Below are positions 24,353-36,645 of a stretch of 64,000 nucleotides of DNA, piece after piece. The DNA comes from Yponomeuta sedellus. Lineage: Eukaryota; Arthropoda; Insecta; Lepidoptera; Yponomeutidae. The stretch is taken from contig OW203751.1 in NCBI GenBank assembly GCA_934045075.1, forward strand, positions 2,057,822-2,121,821. The letters run 5' to 3'. How positions within the stretch are numbered: the stretch's first letter is position 1; every line of letters begins with the position of its first letter. The position numbers were made by a program, and so were the translations under genes. The notes under the pieces were generated by a model. That model did not search any database. It was not told where the DNA came from and saw only the letters and a list, made by a program, of their open reading frames with translations.

Positions 24353-26086
24353 TCTATAATATATAAAAATGAATCACTGAATGTGTTGGTAAGCGCAAAT
24401 CTCGAGAGCAGCTGAACCGATTTCGCTAATTATTTTTTTAGAATATCGCTTGAAGTACGAGGATGGTTTTTATGGAGGGAAAAAAAAATTAAATAAAGAA
24501 TCGATTGTTTGGCGGTATGAAGTTCGCTGGGTCAGCTAGCCTATAATATAAAAATGAATCCCCGAATGTGTTGGCAAGCGCAAATCTCGAGAGCAGCTGA
24601 ACCGATTTCGTTAACTATTTTTTTAGAATTTACCCTGAAGGACGAGGATGGTTCTTATAACGGAGAGAAAAATAAAAAAAAAATTAAAGAATCGACTGTT
24701 AGGCGGTACGAAGTTCGCTGGGTCAGCTAGTTATATATATATATAAAGCTACAATGCGATATACTCACTGATCTAACATAATACGTTTTCTCGAAAATGG
24801 CACGAGTTGGACGAAAATGATGTATGACAAAGTTGTAGGGAATGTACGATATACGGCCATCCTATGGAGCCGATTTTTGAATTTCGAACGCGTTCCACTA
24901 CGCGAGGGTGCTAACTCTGTCGTTTACCGACCGATTTGGATGAAATTTTGATAGAATGGTGTTTTAGTGATCCGATTGAAAAAAAAAATTTTGGTTGTTC
25001 GAAATTCAAAATGGCGGCGCAGATATAGCCGACTGAAAAATCGACCTTTGCGCAAAAAAGTCGGCAGCCAACTGGGCATATGCTGGAGATATGCCGTAAG
25101 CGGCATCGCGTTGCCAAAGGACCCAGGTATATGAGAAAAATCCGACATCTTGGAATTTCAAGATGGCGGCCGAGATATTGATGATTGAAAATGACAAATT
25201 TTTGTATGGAGATTTAGTACTAAAATTGACTTTTCAATAGAGAAATGAGACAAACTTGCGAGGCCGGAGGCCGAGCTTCGCGAAGCGGGCACAAAAAGTT
25301 CTGCCGCGGCGAGGCCGAAGGCCGAGCTCCGTTTAGGCCGAGGCCGAAGACCGAGACCATTCAAATTGCGGCGAACAAGTACCAGCGCAAGAGCAAAAAG
25401 GGACAAACTTGCGAGGCCGCAGGCCGAGCTCCGCGGAGCGGGCACGAGAAACCCCGCAGCGGCGAGGCCGAAGGCCGAGCTCCGTCCAGGCCGAGGCCGA
25501 AGGCCGAGACCATTCAGGTTACGGCGCACAAGTACCAGCGCAAGAGCAAAAAGAGACAAACTCGCGAGGCCGGAGGCCGAGCTCCGCGGAGCGGGCACGA
25601 GGAACCCTGTCGCGGCGAGGCCGAAGGCCGAGCTCCGTCCAGGCCGAGGCCGAATGCCGAGACCGTTCAGTTAACGGCGCACAAGTACCAGAGCAAGAGC
25701 AAAAAGAGACAAACTTGCGAGGCCGGAGGCCGAGCTCCGCGGAGCGGGCACGAGGAACCTCGCCGCGGCGAGGTCGAAGGCCGAGACCATTCATGTTCCC
25801 ATGCAACAATTCACTACAATAAGTGTCTAGCGAGGCCCTAGGCCGAGCGCCGCGGAGAGCGCAGCTCGGAGCGGCTGGGGGTTGGCGCGCGTAAGCGCGC
25901 AGGGGGCTCGCCCCCTAGTCTATAATATAAAAATGAATCACTGAATGTGTTGGTAAGCGCAAATCTCGAGAACAGCTGAACCGATTTCGCTAATTATTTT
26001 TTTAGAATATCGCTTGAAGTACGAGGATGGTTCTTACGGAGAGAAAAAAAATAAATAAAGAATCGACTGTTCGCTGGGTCACCTAG
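24353..26086 (+). mobile_element. Head-to-tail array of four Helitrons
   Basis: 24353-24539 and 24540-24730 are two copies of the TCTATAATATAAAAATG...GGTCAGCTAG family. 24731-25918 is a different Helitron (TTATATATATATATAAAG...) ending in a GGGGGC-TC-GCCCCC hairpin and CTAG. 25919-26086 is another first-family copy, with its 3' hairpin region deleted. Each begins where the previous CTAG ends. Confidence 0.78.
25245..25800 (+). repeat. 154-bp GC-rich minisatellite inside a Helitron
   Basis: About 3.6 units, starting at 25245, 25399, 25553 and 25706 with GACAAACTTGCGAGGCCG. Each unit repeats small GAGGCCGAAGGCCGAG blocks. The open frames on both strands come from repeat composition, and I do not support them as genes. 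Confidence 0.85.
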
Positions 26087-26089
26087 TAT

Positions 26090-28640
26090 TATATAAATAG
26101 GTCTCTTCGTCCTGAAGTAGGACACTCGTGTTATGGATGCTACATAAGAAAATACGCATTGAGTGGCCTACACAAAATAAATAAAGGTTTATGATAATAA
26201 AGGTCTATATATAAGGTTTAGCACCTGAATTTGTTTACGTTACGTGTAGTACAGTATTTTCTTGAGAGCAAAAATCAAGGAAAACATGTGTTCGCGATGG
26301 ATACCTACGTAAGATTATATTGTTCTTATTAAGTATCATTTATTAATTTGACTAAAAAAAGTAACGCCTGATTCCATACAAAATTTGACTTAAGTCCGAA
26401 GAATTTTAAGTCACATCCCGCGTCGCCCGCCAATGAGACCGAACTCAGTAATTTGTTAAAATTATTAGTCTAGCATTACCTATACAGATATCCTAAAGTA
26501 ACTCAAGCCAATAGAATTTGCATCAGATGCTAACTGATGCATTTTTATAGCTATCAAAATTAAACTATTTTCCTTCAGAATAACACAGACATTGTCACTT
26601 AATGAACGTCACAAGTTAAATTAGGTGTCCATTTCAAAATCTAGATCATTTTGCAAAACGAAACCGCAATTGATCCAGTTTATCCTTCTTTCTACTTACG
26701 AGCATCTAGAGTTCGGCGCGAAGGCGGCGGCTAAAATTTTTTTTTATTTAACATAGTAAATTGACGTTAAGAAAACAGAATGTAAATTGTTTACGTTGAA
26801 ATAAATTATTGATTTCCGATTACTTATTTCCGAGTACTTCTATTCTTGACAAACCTGTAGCCGCTTTTTGCAAACTAGTTTTTTAGTAGGAGTTGAATTT
26901 AACTCAACAAGTAGGCTAAACCGCAGCGCTATTTGTACCGTTAATGTCGTTTAATTGACTTGATTAAAATAATACACCGTGCCTACTTTTAGCCACGAAA
27001 ATGTCGAGTTAATAGGTTTTGAGAAGCAATTTACAATCCGGAATACATAATTTAGTCACTTTCGTAATTAATGAATGAAAAAAAAACGACAACTTTTTTT
27101 TAGCGACGACAACTAGACTTTTTTGAGCGGTTAAACGCGATAAAAGCATTTCCTTGTTTGTTGATGACTTCCGGTCTACAGTTGATCAACGTTTTCGTTG
27201 CAAACTAGCTCCTAACGTCACCAAATAGAGACCGGTTTCCTATCGGAACTAATTTTAAAGGCTACTAAAATCACAAAAAAAATAATGACAAATTAAAATG
27301 ATTCCACTATCTGTGTAAAAAAAAATCTGCAATTTTGTTTTATTCCTTTGACGTACATATCAATACAAATTTTATTATTTTTTTCTCTGTTATTAAAAAG
27401 AAATATACTTTAAAATAAGTTATTTATACAAATATTTTACTAAGAGTAATTTTCAGATAGTCTTCTTTAAAATTCGGCATATATTTTCCTATCCTATCGA
27501 CATTAGGTACTCACCGAGAGCCGTCAAGGTAACCCACTGATCTTCAACCCAGCCTAGTGTCTGAAGCCTGTTTTATTTGCTTTCTAGCAACTGGTAACCG
27601 TAGCTAATGGAGAAAGTCTATCTGTGACTAGTTTATGGACCTATCCGATTACTTCGCTCTGCGGTTGCGTGGAGAGGCTAATTTGATTGTAGGATGTGTG
27701 CACGAATTCGCTGTAGGCTAAAACGAATTTATTTTTTATGTATCTACTATAACATTTATTTTGCGAACTCAACTGAACCCGTGAAAGAATACAGTACAAG
27801 CACGTAAAGGTTGACGTGTACCATTTTATGTTTAGGGGCCATCCATAAAGTATGTCACAGGAATTTCGTGATTTTTTTGACCCCTCCCCCGTCCTTGTCA
27901 CAACTGGTCACATTTGTGAGACCCCCCTCCCTAGTGTGACGTCACATATTTTGCAATTTTATATTTAGAGATTATTGAACTCAAACATCAGTTCCGCAAT
28001 TAATTTTATATCAAGAGTTGCAAATGTTTTGAGTAGCCTTTACAATATACCTCGGCTTCTATCGGATAGAAATTATATTGCAATAAGGTAAGGTTGATTT
28101 TGTATTGTTATTTACAACTTCACGTAACTTTTCAAAATACTTAGTGAAGAAAAGTTTTATACAGAGCAGGAATAACATTTCATAAAGGCACATACATTGC
28201 TTCTGGCCCCATCCTAGGATACCGTGCGGTGGGAACAACGGCAAACAAAAACAACGACATAACAAACTTGTTAACATCCAATACCTGGTTTTTATTTATT
28301 AGGTATATATTTATTATTTCGTCGTTCCTATTGCAAAATGTCGTATGTCAAAAAACATTATTTACGTTTTTTCCTCTAAATTGAAGGAAATCTCGATTCT
28401 GAATGCAAGTGTAAGAAATTATAATCTCTGTCTGAGTAGGTAAGGATTGTGATGTCTTGCTATCAGTGTATTTTTTTAATTTTTCGTACATATTTGGTAA
28501 AAAAATTTTTTTGACATGGGAAATTTTGCAATATGAACGACGATTTATGTCTATGAAATCCATATTTTTGTATATAAAATAAACAATTTATTTTACAGAC
28601 AGAATATACTCAATATAATATTTGAAAAGTCGTAGTAACA
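26090..28640. other. AT-rich DNA with few repeats
   Basis: Holds a reversed LINE 3' end (26590-26660), the truncated MITE copy (27835-28035) and a SINE piece (28165-28290). No coding region is recognised. Confidence 0.55.
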
Positions 28641-28651
28641 AGTATATTAGT

Positions 28652-28950
28652 AGTAGCGGCGGCAGCCCAGTGGGTAGAACGATGAACTCTGAAGCGAGAG
28701 CCCCAGGTTCATTCCCAGCCCAGGCATGTATCAAAGACTTTCTTTTTTATTTATGTACATTTATGAAGTAACAGTAGCAATACCACTCGCTATCGGCGAA
28801 GGAAAACATCGTGAGGAAACCTGAGTGTCTGAGGTGTTCAATTACCTCAGCGCTTAAAATTGCTTAAAAATGAGCCCATACTCTCCCAGAGAGAAGGCCT
28901 GTGCCCTGCAGTGGGACGTTTATATAGGCTACATAAAATATATAAGTAAT
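28652..28950 (+). mobile_element. tRNA-derived SINE, second family, full-length
   Basis: Head GCGGCGGCAGCCCAGTGGGT with A box GTGGGTAGAACG and B box GGTTCATTCCC. The body has ACATCGTGAGGAAACCTGAG and the end GAAGGCCTGTGCCCTGCAGT...TATAGGCTACATAAA. Copies or pieces: 1275-1350, 2580-2620, 7985-8275 (-), 22565-22855 (-), 31815-32320 (two orientations around a tRNA-like head), 45265-45430 and 48562-48615. Confidence 0.78.
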
Positions 28951-28984
28951 TAAAATGTATACGCCGAAAGTTTTCGCCAATTTT

Positions 28985-29600
28985 CGGCAATAATATCTGC
29001 GCTTGCAACACCGTAATCGACCGCCGCGGACGGGAAAGGGGCGCGGCGCGGCGAGGCGGGGGGCGCTACTGTCAAATCGAATTAGCTAGGCGCTCGCTTC
29101 ATTTACTATTTTAATTCGTTCTTTTTGCATTAAAAACTCCTTTCTGTTAATCAAATCAGCTTTAAAACGGACCAAAGTTAATGTTAAAATAAGCTCAAAG
29201 TGAAACAAGTGCAGTTTGACCCAGTTCTGTGGTGTGTTGGTGGGATTGCGTCTCGCCCTAAGCTATTTTTGTTTTGTAGCCCCAGTTTTAGAATAAATAT
29301 TGTTTTTTCCGTGTCGAAATCTCGCCGGTGGCTATCTGGTGTGAAACTGTTGCTAAAACCGCTGAAGTGTGAAGTGAAAATTGGTTACGAGCGTTGGCGA
29401 AAATTCGCTTTTGACATGATTAATCGGTTCCGAGGTGTGTAAGCATTTCGACTGGATTCTGCCCCAAATATCACTCGCTACAACATCACTCGCCAAAACT
29501 CTAATCGATTATCGTGCGTGTGAATTAAAACCTCTGAGATATCCTCCATAGTGTCATCGGAATTCTTAAAAAAAGAAGTGTTTTTTTTACATTTTAATTT
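28985..29600 (+). promoter_or_regulatory. Possible promoter and 5' leader (CpG-rich then unique DNA)
   Basis: A short GC-rich block (about 29010-29070, with GCGCGGCGCGGCGAGG) is followed by roughly 500 bases that match no repeat elsewhere in the window. This looks like the 5' end of an insect gene: no long open frame, GTGAAGTGAAAA-type leader composition and an initiator-like CAGTTTGACC near 29211. It lies 7.4 kb upstream of exon A on the same strand, so it could be the 5' end of the GAP gene. No TATA box or splice donor could be fixed. Transcript data would decide. Confidence 0.3.
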
Positions 29601-29607
29601 CGCCTAA

Positions 29608-29772
29608 GAAAAAAAACTACATTCCGAAAAGCCTGTGAAACTAAGTCGAAACTATAATAAATGGCGGGAAATCCAAGAAAAATATGCAGGGATCCACGAT
29701 GAGACGGGTATTTGGGGTGTGCAGCGAATCCTGGATGCTCTGTGGACAGAATGTGAGCCGCTAGCTGACTAG
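29608..29772 (+). other. Orphan open frame of 54 codons, unrecognised
   Basis: Frame open from the stop at 29605 to TAG at 29770, without ATG. The C-terminal 38 residues (NKWREIQEKYAGIHDETGIW, then GVQRILDALWTECEPLAD) have protein-like composition with three Trp and no low complexity. It could be the last exon of another gene (a pyrimidine-rich run ends in CCTAAG at 29603-29608), a transposon remnant or chance. I do not recognise it. Confidence 0.2.
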
Positions 29773-31046
29773 ATGTTGTCTGTATGTTGAATGTTGTTTT
29801 TCTTATATTTTTCATTGTTTTTTCCCACTAACTTTTTTTTACGTGTGGCCATGATTTTTTTTTGCCAATGAAGCTTTTTTTTTATTTTACTTTTTTCTAT
29901 CACCATTTTGTGCAGTCAACTGAACATCTTCTAGAACTTTGCACTCTACCTGCAGCTTGGTAAAAAATTGTAGAAAAAGAAGATTAAGATTACTGAGACT
30001 TTTTGGGTTGTTCTTTAAAGGTGGATTCACAGTATACCATACTGGGCATGACCTGGGCGGGCCAAGCATGAATCACTTCATACAAAAATTATACTAGATG
30101 TTTGATTGTATCCCAGTAGGGGCCTGGCCCGGTCGCAACCCAGTGCTCTTCTTACTTGTTAATATGTGGATTAATCTACTTTGAATCCACCTTTATTACA
30201 TATATACCCTTGTATGTCGCCTCTGCTGGGGCACGGGCACGGGTCTCTTATTGCATCGCAGGAAGGTTAGCCCATACTCCTCCACGGGGGCCAACTCCGG
30301 GTTGGTGGAGGATTGTAAGACAGTGGTGGGCCTTGCTGTCAGAAGTTATCAGGCCGCCCATAAGGCCTTCTGACATGGTTTAACGATATTATGTAAGACA
30401 AATTTTATCCATTTTCCAAATTCTACTATTTTTTGCGTTGCTGCATTAATTTCACATTTTACTCTTGGGAAGACACAGTTGACTATACAATTAATAATCT
30501 ATGATTAATCATACTAATATCTAACTTAAGGTACTGCAATCTAAGCTATGGTCTGCATGTACATGAGTCCCTTTAACAATGCTAATACCTTCTCGACTCT
30601 CGACTATAATACAAATAGCGGTTTATTTTTTTACTCTTCAGAAATTACCTTCAGTGATCTTTACTGTTTCGAAAATCCACAAATAACTCTGTTGGTAAGA
30701 TAGGAATACAATTTGTATTGTGCAAACTATGTTCTATACTTCATTATGACAATTCAATGCCCTAGCTAAATGAAACGGGTTATAAATATATATATTTTTT
30801 CTATTGTCAACTTCCTATCGATTCCCAAGATAGTTATGAACTGACACCTTAAACTGTAATGATATCCTTTCAAAATCATGCAAGAGGTCCCGGGTTCGAA
30901 CTCCACTGGGGACATAAAAAAACACCAGGTCTTAGATGTTTACATATTTGTGATATCGTTGTTTCTGGTTCCCACGGCAGAGGGTATCTTAGTGTGGAGC
31001 CAGATGCAATGTATGTGTCTTTATAAATGTTATGTTATCTGATTGT

Positions 31047-31525
31047 ACTATTTTTATTTTTAATGCACTAACCCATGCTAAGGACAATTTTAAAAACCTA
31101 TTAGAGGCTAAAAATTCCACCTATGCCGGGATTCGAACCCGCGACCTCTGGCTATGCATGCCAGCGCTCTGTCCAACTGAGCTAATGGGCGACTCACTGG
31201 CATCAGTGAAATCTCGAACCTCTTTACACTATTCTCTGTATTACGTACAGGCAGCGACATCTGGCTTTAGTAAATTGCATCACTTACAGCCCCGACTACC
31301 TACTTTGCAGTTAGGTTTTTACATCGGAATGATATCACTGTGCCCACATTATTATACTATTTTTATTTTTTTAATGCACTAACCCGTGCTAAGGACAATT
31401 TTAAAAACCTATTTAGAGGCTAAAAATTCCACCCATGCCAGCCAGCCAGAGGATAGCCAGGGGTCGCGGGTTCGAATCCCGGCACGGGTGGAAATTTTAG
31501 CCTCTAAATAGGTTTTTATGTTATC
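31047..31525 (-). mobile_element. tRNA-SINE, complete minus copy plus adjoining fold-back copy
   Basis: 31047-31345 is a complete minus copy, to ATCGGAATGATATCACTG. 31365-31525 starts as another minus copy and flips to plus at about 31440. Confidence 0.78.
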
Positions 31526-32765
31526 TGACCAGAATTGGTGAAGAGTTAATGTTACAGTACATAGCGTCCCCGGGTCTTCCTACTTGTTACTATCTACTTT
31601 GCCATGAACGTGGAACAGACTGTCATAGTAAACTATGAAACATAGTTCTACGGATTGGAGCGCAGATGTCTCCAACGCAAGCGGAACAAGGAAGGAGGAA
31701 GAATTATTGTAGCATTTTAGCACGCCATTAAGTTTTAACATTCATATAGCGTTCTGTTTATTGAGTCGTAAAATGAGTGACCTATTTCTTTTGTGACTTT
31801 CTGTTTGTTTATGTAGTCTATATGTCGCATACAGGGCTCAGGCCTTTATGGGCTTAATTACCAAGCGTGCCCACTGCGGGATGGCAATTTCAAGTGGTGA
31901 TGTATTTGAACACCTTTGACACTCAGGTATGCTCACGATGTTTTGCTTCACGGTTAGCGAGTGGTATTTTTACTATTGGTACATGCCCGCACTGGGAAGA
32001 GCGGTGGTAGCGGAGCGGTGTAGAACGCCGGCTTCTCAATCGGGAGGTCGTGGGTTCGAACCCCGGCATGTACCAATGACTTTGTTATTACATTTGTGAA
32101 ATTATAGTAGCAATACTAGGTACTCGCTGACGGTGAAGTAAAACATCGTAAGGAAACCCTAGTGTCTGAGGTGTTAGCGTACCTCAGCGCTTGCTACGTA
32201 CAATGGCCCAACTATGAGGCGAAGTGCGGAAATCGCAGGTCTAACTAACTATGCCCGCACTGGGATCGAACATGGGTCTCCCGCTTCAGAGTCCATTGTT
32301 CTACCCACTCGGCTGCCGCTCTCCGCCGATTTTATTCCACTTTAATGCTCTAGTTATTTAATAGGTTTCTTGAACTTTAGATGGCATATTGCTATGACCT
32401 TTTTTAGAAGCATGCGTATTGGGTCAAGCTGTGATGAATTCAGTGTATTTTTTTTGAACAGATGAACTTTAAGTAGTTGTTCTTCAGAATATTTACTCTT
32501 TGTCCTTGCTCTTTCCCTTTGTAGAAATCAACCCTTTGTATGTCCCCACTGCTGGGGCACGGGTCTCTTCCTGCATCGCAGGAAGGTTAGGCCATTCTCC
32601 ACCACGGAAGCCCGGAATTCCGGGTTGGTGGAGGATTAAGGCAGTGGTGGGCCTTACTGTCAGAAGTTGTCAAGCCGCCTACATGGCCTCTGTCATGGCT
32701 TAACGACTGCTATTATATGACAGCCGGCACCACCGGCTTAACGTGCCTTGTGAAGCACGGAAGTG

Positions 32766-32803
32766 CTTCAAAACACTGTATCTATAGATACAGTGTTTTG
32801 AAG
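32766..32803 (+). repeat. Perfect 38-bp palindrome with related motifs downstream
   Basis: CTTCAAAACACTGTATCTA followed by its exact reverse complement. Related motifs (CTGTTTCTATAGATAGGTAC, GCAGTGTTTTGTCATAAC) follow within 270 bp, to about 33035. Possibly a small palindromic element. Confidence 0.8.
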
Positions 32804-34249
32804 TAACATGAATAATTCGATTCTTCGCCCTTAAGTACATGGTATGGCATCAAAAAATATGGAAAAAGTTTTAATAATACGCAAATCAGTCATAGTAAAT
32901 AAGACTGTATAGCCAATATTATAGAGACCTGTTTTGACAAAATACTGTTTCTATAGATAGGTACCGTGTTTTGCCAAAACATCCGCGTGATTTTTATGCC
33001 AAATAACTGTAGATGCAGTGTTTTGTCATAACAACTTTAAAACCTTTTCCTATTTGTCAAGAAAAAAAGCGGGTATTCAGTGCGAAAATTCTAGATTTTC
33101 AATTAGTCTATATACAAAAAATATAAATTAACTAGTTACGGCATAATTATGTGCACTATTATTTAACACATGTAAAATTTTTAAAGTAATCTGTTTTGAT
33201 TTGACGTATCTATGCGGAATTTTCTTAACGAAATGTTTTTGGCGTTTTCTGGAAAATGCCTGTTTTTAAATTACAGTGTCTTGTCAGGACACGGCAGTCT
33301 AGGAAAGTATGCCACTAGCGGTACTCATGGGATTGTCACGCATCCTGTACCTGACCACGCCTTGCCCTTTGCTACAGACTATTTGAACTGTTTTGTAGAT
33401 AAGTGCTTTTAGAAGGGCCAGTTTCTGAATTCAAATTCTGTTGTGCTGTCTCTACGAATTTCTCAGAAAAGAGCGGGGCAGAACGTTACTTAAATATTTA
33501 CTTTGTGGAATTCTCAATTCACAAACCGGTCCTTAACGATTATTTATGAGGTTAACTAATAATACTCGTGATTAGACCCGTTATCTATCCGCGGGTTTTC
33601 GCACGATGTTTTCGCCTAATTTTTCAGCCTTGACTCGTCCATTGCTGGACATAGGCCTCCCCCAAGGCACGCCACTTCCGTCTGTGTTCGGCCATCCTCA
33701 TCGAGCCATTGCCACTACTCTGCTTCAGGTCGTCGGTCCAGGGATTTTTGTTGCGCAGTTCGCGAAAATTGTGTCATCCGTCATGAATCACCTCTCTTCC
33801 TTTATTTCTATTCAAGCGAAAAGGCACAAATGCTGATGGAAGCCTATTTGTTTTGCCAGACAATGGTTTGTTAACAAATACAGATTACAAATAATAATGC
33901 ATGAGTATCATAAACAATCGAATTAGTAACTGCATAGAACGTCACTAAATTGAGCTTAGACTTTACCTTAGAAAATACTATAAATAGGATTTTAAAATTG
34001 TACCTAGCACGGGTTAGTGCATTAAAAAAGAATATAGTCGTATTCCGGTTCTTCTATGGCCACGCCTGTAAGCGCCATCTATGAAATGCTTTGTGAATTT
34101 GTGCTGAAAACGGCTCATTAACAGAGTTTCCCACTTAAAAAATATTACATAAATAAAAAGTAAAATAAATTTTTAGCCTCTAAAAAGGTTTTTAAAAATT
34201 GTCCTTAGCACCGGTTAGTGCATTAAAAATAATATCTATATAATCATGT

Positions 34250-34515
34250 GGCTACAACGATATCATTCCGATGTAAAACCTAACTGCAAAGTAGGTACTC
34301 GGGGCTGCAAGTGATGCAAATTACTTCAGCCAGATGTCGCTGCCTGTACGTAATACAGAGAATGTTGTAAAGAGGTTCAAAATTTCACTGATGCCGGCCG
34401 GTGAGTCGCGCATGGGCTCAGTTGGAAAGAGTGCTGGCACGGATAGCCAGAGGTCGCGGGTTCGAATCCCGGCATGGGTGGAATTTTTAGCCCCTAAATA
34501 GGTTTTTAAAAAGTT
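34250..34515 (+). mobile_element. tRNA-SINE, most complete + copy
   Basis: Contains the 5' part (ATCATTCCGATGTAAAACC...CGTAATACAGAGAATGTTGTAAAGAGGTTC), the tRNA-like part (34400-34480) and AGCCCCTAAATAGG. Other copies or pieces of the family: 655-955, 4287-4359, 7895-7945, 17992-18060, 31047-31525, 33985-34035, 34165-34235, 34975-35150, 35975-36005, 36429-36498, 46594-46790, 49375-49625, 49968-50045, 50599-50830, 53660-53760, 53855-53935 and 63800-63930. Fold-back forms are seen at 31365-31525, 49375-49625 and 50599-50830 as well. Confidence 0.8.
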
Positions 34516-35581
34516 AAGTTTGTTGAAATAAATAAATAAGTAAATACTTTCTAATGTGTTGAACACTAGACACAATCGTCTTCTAATATTAATCTACTTT
34601 TAGTAGTGTGGTGTAGGGCGCCCTCTGACCAGGTGGGATGACGAGCTGCGACAAACTGCCGGCAGATGCTGGATGCGGCAAGCTGAAGACAGGGCGCTGT
34701 GGCGCTCTTTAGGGGAGGGCTATGTCCAGCAGTGGACTAACATAATATAGCCTGAAGAAGAAGATTAATCTGTAACCTCTTTACACTATTTTTTTTTAAT
34801 ATTTCTTTTTATCAAGTTCAAAATATGAAATGACGTCGCCCATTTTTAAGATTTCCCTAATTTTTAGTATTACTACTTCACATTTCAACTAGACCTGACT
34901 ATTATTACCTGCTGTTCCGTTTTTATTCAGTTTTCTGTTTATATTATATATAAATAAAACAGTAAACATATATTAAAAACCTATTTAGAGGCTAAAAATT
35001 CCACCCATGCCGGGGTTCGAACCCGTGACCTCTGGCTATCCGTGCCAGCGCTCTATCCAACTGAGCTAATGGGCGACTCACCGGCATCAGTGCAATTTCG
35101 AACCTCTTTACACTATTAGCACGGGTTAGTGCATTAAAAATTAAAAATAGTATAGTAAACATATACTTAATTGAATCGTTCTAGTTTTATTATTTATAAA
35201 GACTTACAATATAATAAATCCACTTTTTAGTACCAGACATGTTGAAAGTAGAGGTGAGTCGTTGGCGAATTATGGGTCAACGAAAAGAAACTGCTTTTTT
35301 AAAAATCAAAACCAGTTTGAATAGCAGCTATTTTGTCAACTGGTTTTACATCAACGAGCGGCAACGACTTTGCTTGCTGCAAAACGTTGTATCGCGTTGG
35401 ATCGACGACGGACGAGAACTCGTTGTACTTAAACCAACTGTTATCCCCGTTGTCTGTGTTAAACTAGTCATGTTTTGTGTTTTGTATTCCTATGAAAGAT
35501 TTATTAAATTGGTAATTTATGTGAATGAAATCTACTTCCCTTCATTCTTTATCAGGGAATCTTTATCAGGTATATCAATTA

Positions 35582-35630
35582 AATAATATTTTCCAGCCAG
35601 ACAGTCCTAGTCTGGCTGTAAAATATTATT
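35582..35630 (+). other. 49-base hairpin (AGCCAGAC/GTCTGGCT core)
   Basis: AATAATATTTTCCAGCCAGA and its inverse flank a loop AGTCCTA, with two mismatched bases in the stem. Part of the arm (AATAATATTTTCCAGC) occurs again at 35657-35672. No RNA family is recognised. Confidence 0.6.
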
Positions 35631-36194
35631 TTATTACTGAAAACATGTTTATCAAAATAATATTTTCCAGCAAACTAAAAGTGCAAGTCGTTGGATCAAG
35701 GTCACGCGTGCATGCACGGCGATAAAAGTATATATATATCTCTTGAGTTACACAGTTGATTTCCTGATAAAGTGGAGTTATCATAATAGGTGCTTAGTTT
35801 AACATTTACTGTGGTGATTGACTTGATAGTTTGGCATGTGAATGGTAGATATAAGTGTCCACAATGATAAAAAATTCAATCATGTATTACGAAAAACTAA
35901 TCTCTTGATGTTATTATAAAATAGACGAAAGACTTGAAGATAATATATTCAATTAATCTACAAAACAAGTAAAATAAATTTTTAGCCTCTAAATAGGTTT
36001 TTAAGTAAAATAAATACAGATTACTTAATCTTAATTATAACTTAAATTAATGAAAAAAATTTAAATGAAAATGAATGAAATGATTTAACGATATTATGGG
36101 AAATTACAAAAAGTTTAAAAGGATTTAAAACACTGATTTAGTTTTATTAAAAACAATGGGATTACTAATATTTTCAATAAAATAAATTTGATGA

Positions 36195-36645
36195 TAATAC
36201 TTACGGAAACACCCATCACACCGCGTGACGTCACGCTTAGGTACTCTTAGATATTGATAAACTTCACCCGTGCTTTGTTGTGACTACTAGTGATTACGAT
36301 GTTTGTTGTTTACCTGGGCGTGACGTTGGATTCGACGCGAGTTGTTTTACCATAGATTTAAAATAATTTCAGAAAAATCGCTTTACATTCCATCGTTAAA
36401 CTTTAATTCATTAACTGAAATATAGGTTACACTATTTTTATTTTTAATGCACTAACCCGTGCTAAGGAACAAATTTAGCCTCTAAATAGGTTTTTAAATG
36501 AAATATAGGTTTTTTTTGTAAACAATAAAAGGATTTAAAAATCTTTCGTCATGTCTACTGGAGTCCTCGTTGGCGACCAGCAGCTTGCGAGCTGCAGGTG
36601 GTTCGGCTCGTTAGTCGCTGAGAAGTCACGGTGGCTGGTTTTGTG
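36195..36645 (-). repeat. Decayed inverted copy of the exon G region
   Basis: Two blocks match the exon G neighbourhood in reverse. 36559-36645 is the reverse complement of about 54465-54545: the end of intron F, its acceptor region and the first 30 bases of exon G, including CTGCTGGTCGCCAACGAGGA. 36195-36378 is the reverse complement of about 55112-55285 in intron G. The order is kept, so this looks like one inverted duplication with internal losses. The rest of exon G is missing here, so it is not a functional exon. A truncated SINE (36429-36498) with a TGAAATATAGGTT duplication is inserted between the blocks. Confidence 0.8.

Noticed and set aside
25158..25841. Arg/Ala/Pro-rich frames of up to 198 codons on both strands
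   Set aside because: Caused by the 154-bp GC-rich minisatellite in a Helitron; several overlapping frames, no domain.
35239..35586. 115-codon frame starting at ATGTTGAAAGTAGAG
   Set aside because: No family features; at most its first five codons before GTGAGT could be a start exon, which cannot be supported from sequence alone.
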